This document shows positions 15,015-16,674 of a stretch of DNA of 16,674 bases, piece after piece. Each line of letters opens with the position of its first letter. Position 1 is the stretch's first letter. The translations under genes and the position numbers were made by a program. The notes beneath the pieces are model-generated. The model was given only the letters and a program-made list of their open reading frames with translations, was not told the origin of the DNA and searched no databases. The DNA is from Candidatus Levybacteria bacterium RIFCSPLOWO2_01_FULL_39_10 (GTDB lineage Bacteria; Patescibacteriota; Microgenomatia; Levybacterales; UBA12049): NCBI GenBank assembly GCA_001782515.1, contig MFOV01000024.1, positions 3,885 through 20,558 on the forward strand, given 5' to 3'.

Positions 15015-15160
15015 CTCTTTTTCCGTTGAGATCTTGCAGGGGTCAATATTACTATTGGTTTTCCCGATCTAGTGATAAGAATCTTGTTATTTCCGTAAAA
15101 GACTTCATTTAACAGCTCTGAAAAATTTTGTCGAGCCTGTTTTGCTGTTACTGTTTTCAC
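15011..15160 (-). CDS. Short orphan Phd/YefM-type antitoxin, 49 aa
   Basis: The minus strand encodes MKTVTAKQARQNFSELLNEV, then FYGNNKILITRSGKPIVILT and a basic end, stopping at TAG (15013-15011). The TAKQARQNFSELL...VLITRSGKPIVIL pattern is the Phd/YefM DNA-binding domain, parallel to the start of the antitoxin at 14399. The acidic toxin-binding tail is absent, so it may bind DNA without neutralising a toxin, or be a remnant. The GTG start is supported by a promoter (TTGACT, 17 nt, TAGAAT) whose -10 ends 6 nt upstream, predicting a leaderless mRNA. An in-frame stop lies 9 nt upstream of the GTG, so no longer form exists. No toxin gene follows; it runs tail-to-tail into vapC. Confidence 0.75.
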   Translation of the reverse strand: MKTVTAKQARQNFSELLNEVFYGNNKILITRSGKPIVILTPARSQRKKS

Positions 15161-15166
15161 GTGATT

Positions 15167-15195
15167 ATTCTATGAATAAAAATTACAAAAGTCAA
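15167..15195 (-). promoter_or_regulatory. Promoter of the orphan antitoxin, leaderless
   Basis: Minus strand: TTGACT (15195-15190), 17-nt spacer, TAGAAT (15172-15167); 10 of 12 consensus bases at optimal spacing. The seventh base after the -10 box is the G of the GTG start at 15160. Confidence 0.75.
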
Positions 15196-15224
15196 ATTGC
15201 GTACATTTGATACACTTTGTACTC

Positions 15225-15254
15225 TTGACAATTACTACAGCTATTAATTATGCT
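15225..15254 (+). promoter_or_regulatory. Promoter of the candidate structured RNA
   Basis: TTGACA (15225-15230), 18-nt spacer, TATGCT (15249-15254). The -35 is perfect and the -10 matches 4 of 6. It diverges from the orphan antitoxin promoter and predicts a start near 15261, about 18 nt before the first strand of the closing helix of the RNA. Confidence 0.6.
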
Positions 15255-15260
15255 TTATGT

Positions 15261-15682
15261 ATGAGAAAAATGGCATCAAATTGTCTTCTTATTTCTCCGT
15301 AGACCTGATATCTACGGAAACGTAGACAAATGCAGGTAGAAGGATGAGCTGAACCCTTCTTAAATTCCGCAAGGATAAGTAAAGTTCTGCAAGGTTGAGC
15401 GGCAAGTGGGTGGGAAATTTCTGACAGACCTACGAACAACCAGCCTGCTTTTTGAAATTATAAATATTTGGTAGTGACTGAATAAGGCGCTACGCAGGCC
15501 TAAAGTGGCTCCTGCTCAGACGACGAGTCTGAGGGCCAACGGCAAGTGCTGAGACCAAACAGGAGCGCTGTGGACCAATTTTGGTTTGACTGAACCCAAA
15601 CCGGTCAACTACTGCAGAGGTCCAATAACTTGGAAGAGTAGGTTAAGAGGAGGAGAGAAGTCCTCAAATCAAGACAATTCTT
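15261..15682 (+). ncRNA. Candidate large structured non-coding RNA, family unknown
   Basis: About 420 nt with no convincing ORF and visibly higher G+C than its surroundings. By eye I find a set of helices that are all mutually nested. Closing helix: 15279-15287 with 15671-15679 (9 bp, perfect). Next: 15292-15298 with 15652-15659 (7 bp, one bulge). Hairpin TCTACG-GAAA-CGTAGA (15311-15326) has a GNRA tetraloop, favouring the plus strand. Hairpin 15338-15343/15355-15360. Long-range helix 15427-15433/15638-15644 (7 bp, one G-U), enclosing three arms: 15443-15448/15494-15499 with 15471-15474/15490-15493; 15508-15514/15560-15566 carrying the hairpin 15515-15521/15527-15533; and 15571-15576/15619-15624 carrying 15583-15588/15597-15602. 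Size and closure recall RNase P RNA or tmRNA, but their hallmark sequences are not seen. The 3' end is approximate. Confidence 0.6.
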
Positions 15683-15745
15683 CCCTGCCAATTATTGATT
15701 TACCTTTTTACAACGATCGTTTAAACTAAAGGTATAACTATTTCA

Positions 15746-15787
15746 GGTACAATAAATGCCACTATCGTAAATGAATAGTTTTGTACC
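15746..15787. repeat. Nested inverted repeat upstream of the helicase promoter
   Basis: GGTACAA (15746-15752) pairs with TTGTACC (15781-15787), and inside it ACTAT (15761-15765) pairs with ATAGT (15775-15779). It ends 7 nt before the -35 box of the helicase promoter. It could be a regulator site or a weak terminator for the upstream RNA; no T-tract follows. Confidence 0.5.
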
Positions 15788-15794
15788 CTATAGT

Positions 15795-15823
15795 TTGATT
15801 TGTTGATTAGTTTGTGCTATAAT
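15795..15823 (+). promoter_or_regulatory. Strong promoter of the DEAD-box helicase
   Basis: TTGATT (15795-15800), 17-nt spacer ending in TGC, and TATAAT (15818-15823). It combines a perfect -10, the extended TGn element and a 4/6 -35 at optimal spacing. The predicted start is near 15830. Confidence 0.8.
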
Positions 15824-15829
15824 GCACTT

Positions 15830-15976
15830 ACTCGCAGATTGTACCAGGATACATCTGCCCAAATTTTGATTTAGTTTTTAAAAGATAAAGATACCTCAAT
15901 TTTTCCACTAGTATCTTCTTACATAAACATAATTCACTTTTGAGTAGATTTATCCTTGTATAAGCTTGGAAAAAAT
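15830..15976 (+). promoter_or_regulatory. Long structured 5' leader of the helicase mRNA
   Basis: About 147 nt from the predicted start to the ATG, the longest leader before a large gene in this window. A hairpin at the very 5' end pairs GCAGAT-GTA (15834-15843, bulged T) with TAC-ATCTGC (15850-15858) around the loop CCAGGA. A second possible hairpin pairs AAGATAC (15888-15894) with GTATCTT (15911-15917). No ORF is seen. Long structured leaders are known on cold-induced helicase mRNAs in other bacteria; a regulatory role here is inferred. Confidence 0.5.
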
Positions 15977-16674
15977 ATGTACAGATCACATCATAGAAAA
16001 TTTAATAATTACAGAGGAAATAATCCGTATGGAGGAAGGCCAAGATTTAATAGCAATACCAAAAGACAAATCAAAAAGCTAGACCCCAACTTATTTATAA
16101 ATAAAAGTTTAGATAACCAGCCTCAAATAAAATATGTATCCAGAATTCAATTTAGTGATTTTTTAATTGAAGAAAAGTTAAAAAGAAATATTGAAGAACG
16201 TGGATATTCAAACCCCACAGAAATACAAGAAAAAGCAATGCCCGAAATTTTATTGGGACGCGATATTATAGGAATTGCAAATACCGGGACAGGTAAAACC
16301 GGCGCATTTCTAATAACTTTAATAAATAAGGCATTTTTAGATAGAAATCAGAGGGTTTTAATTGTTGTTCCTACTCGTGAGCTTGCTGTGCAAATCGAAG
16401 AAGAGTTTAAAATTTTTGCAAGGGGAACAGATTTAAGGGCGATTGCTGCAATAGGCGGAGTTAATATGAGACATCAAATTTACGGACTCCGTCACAGGCC
16501 TCATTTTGTTATCGGAACCCCCGGGAGATTAAAAGATTTAATAGACAGACGTGATCTAAATCTGTCAATATTTCAAAATATTGTTCTTGATGAGGTGGAC
16601 AGGATGGTAGATTTTGGATTTATTCATGACATGAAATATATAATTTCACATCTTCCAAAAGTTCGTCAATCGTT
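15977..16674 (+). CDS. DEAD-box RNA helicase, 3'-truncated
   Basis: ATP-dependent RNA helicase of superfamily 2, probably acting in ribosome assembly or mRNA unwinding. The frame is open to the window edge, and 232 complete codons are visible. A basic Gly/Asn/Arg-rich extension (1-35; MYRSHHRKFNNYRGNNPYGG) precedes the core. Phe59 and GYSNPTEIQEKAMP (76-89, Gln84) form the Q motif. Motif I is ANTGTGKT (101-108), motif Ia PTRELA (132-137), the GG motif IGGVNM (159-164), and motif Ib TPGR (181-184). Motif II reads DEVD (205-208) instead of DEAD. The second RecA domain lies outside. There is no strong Shine-Dalgarno (only GGAAAAA before the ATG), but a long leader precedes it. The start is chosen because the reading frame and basic tail begin there. 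Confidence 0.9.
   Translation, partial: MYRSHHRKFNNYRGNNPYGGRPRFNSNTKRQIKKLDPNLFINKSLDNQPQIKYVSRIQFSDFLIEEKLKRNIEERGYSNPTEIQEKAMPEILLGRDIIGIANTGTGKTGAFLITLINKAFLDRNQRVLIVVPTRELAVQIEEEFKIFARGTDLRAIAAIGGVNMRHQIYGLRHRPHFVIGTPGRLKDLIDRRDLNLSIFQNIVLDEVDRMVDFGFIHDMKYIISHLPKVRQS

Noticed and set aside
15248..15439. Minus-strand ORF of 63 codons
   Set aside because: It overlaps the helices of the candidate RNA, has a biased composition without domain character, and has no ribosome site or promoter.
15261..15682. Retron msr-msd, RNase P RNA, tmRNA or group II intron
   Set aside because: The paired ends resemble retron a1/a2, but no reverse transcriptase is nearby and the RNA is too long. The hallmark motifs of RNase P RNA, tmRNA and intron domain V were not found on either strand.
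1..16674. CRISPR array, insertion sequence, or recoded TGA
   Set aside because: No regularly spaced repeats, transposase motifs or terminal inverted repeats were seen. TGA ends several clearly complete genes, so the standard bacterial code fits.

Overview
The window is AT-rich, gene-dense bacterial DNA. It most likely comes from a Candidate Phyla Radiation (Patescibacteria) lineage, perhaps near Microgenomates. This is inferred from an archaeal-type class I lysyl-tRNA synthetase, a SecA with a SEC-C zinc tail and an extra NBD2 insertion, a DUF2079 membrane protein, a DEAD-box helicase with a short basic N-terminal extension, and several genes that look leaderless. TGA is a normal stop (kbl, lysS, rdgB, secA), which argues against genetic code 25 (Gracilibacteria/Absconditabacteria).

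Layout. 1-1843: a 5'-truncated kbl and tdh overlapping by 4 nt; together they convert threonine to glycine and acetyl-CoA. 1840-3029: a promoter on the tdh stop codon, a folded leader with mutually exclusive terminator and antiterminator pairings, and two unrecognised small genes with strong ribosome binding sites and a 21-bp hairpin between them. 3060-6449: the translationally coupled operon lysS-rdgB-serS. 6464-6683: a 29-aa lysine-rich protein with its own promoter and terminator. 6691-9565: secA, with a heptanucleotide repeat in its C-terminal linker.

9566-15160 looks like an accessory segment. It holds a minus-strand DUF2079 membrane protein, a P-type ATPase remnant, a possible PH-like protein, an ABC exporter, a Phd/VapC-type toxin-antitoxin pair with a consensus promoter and palindromic operator, and a 49-aa orphan antitoxin facing vapC. 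15225-15690 carries no convincing gene but has a good promoter and a nested set of long-range helices, which suggests a structured RNA of about 420 nt that I could not assign to a family. A strong promoter with a ~147-nt leader then drives a DEAD-box helicase that runs off the window.

The two most interesting regions are the ~420-nt structured RNA candidate and the attenuator-like leader at 1840-2089. A recurring geometry also stands out: at least five genes have a -10 box ending 6-8 nt before the start codon with no Shine-Dalgarno sequence, which predicts leaderless mRNAs. Genes inside operons or with visible leaders instead use a Shine-Dalgarno sequence or overlapping stop/start codons. All family assignments come from motif recognition by eye.
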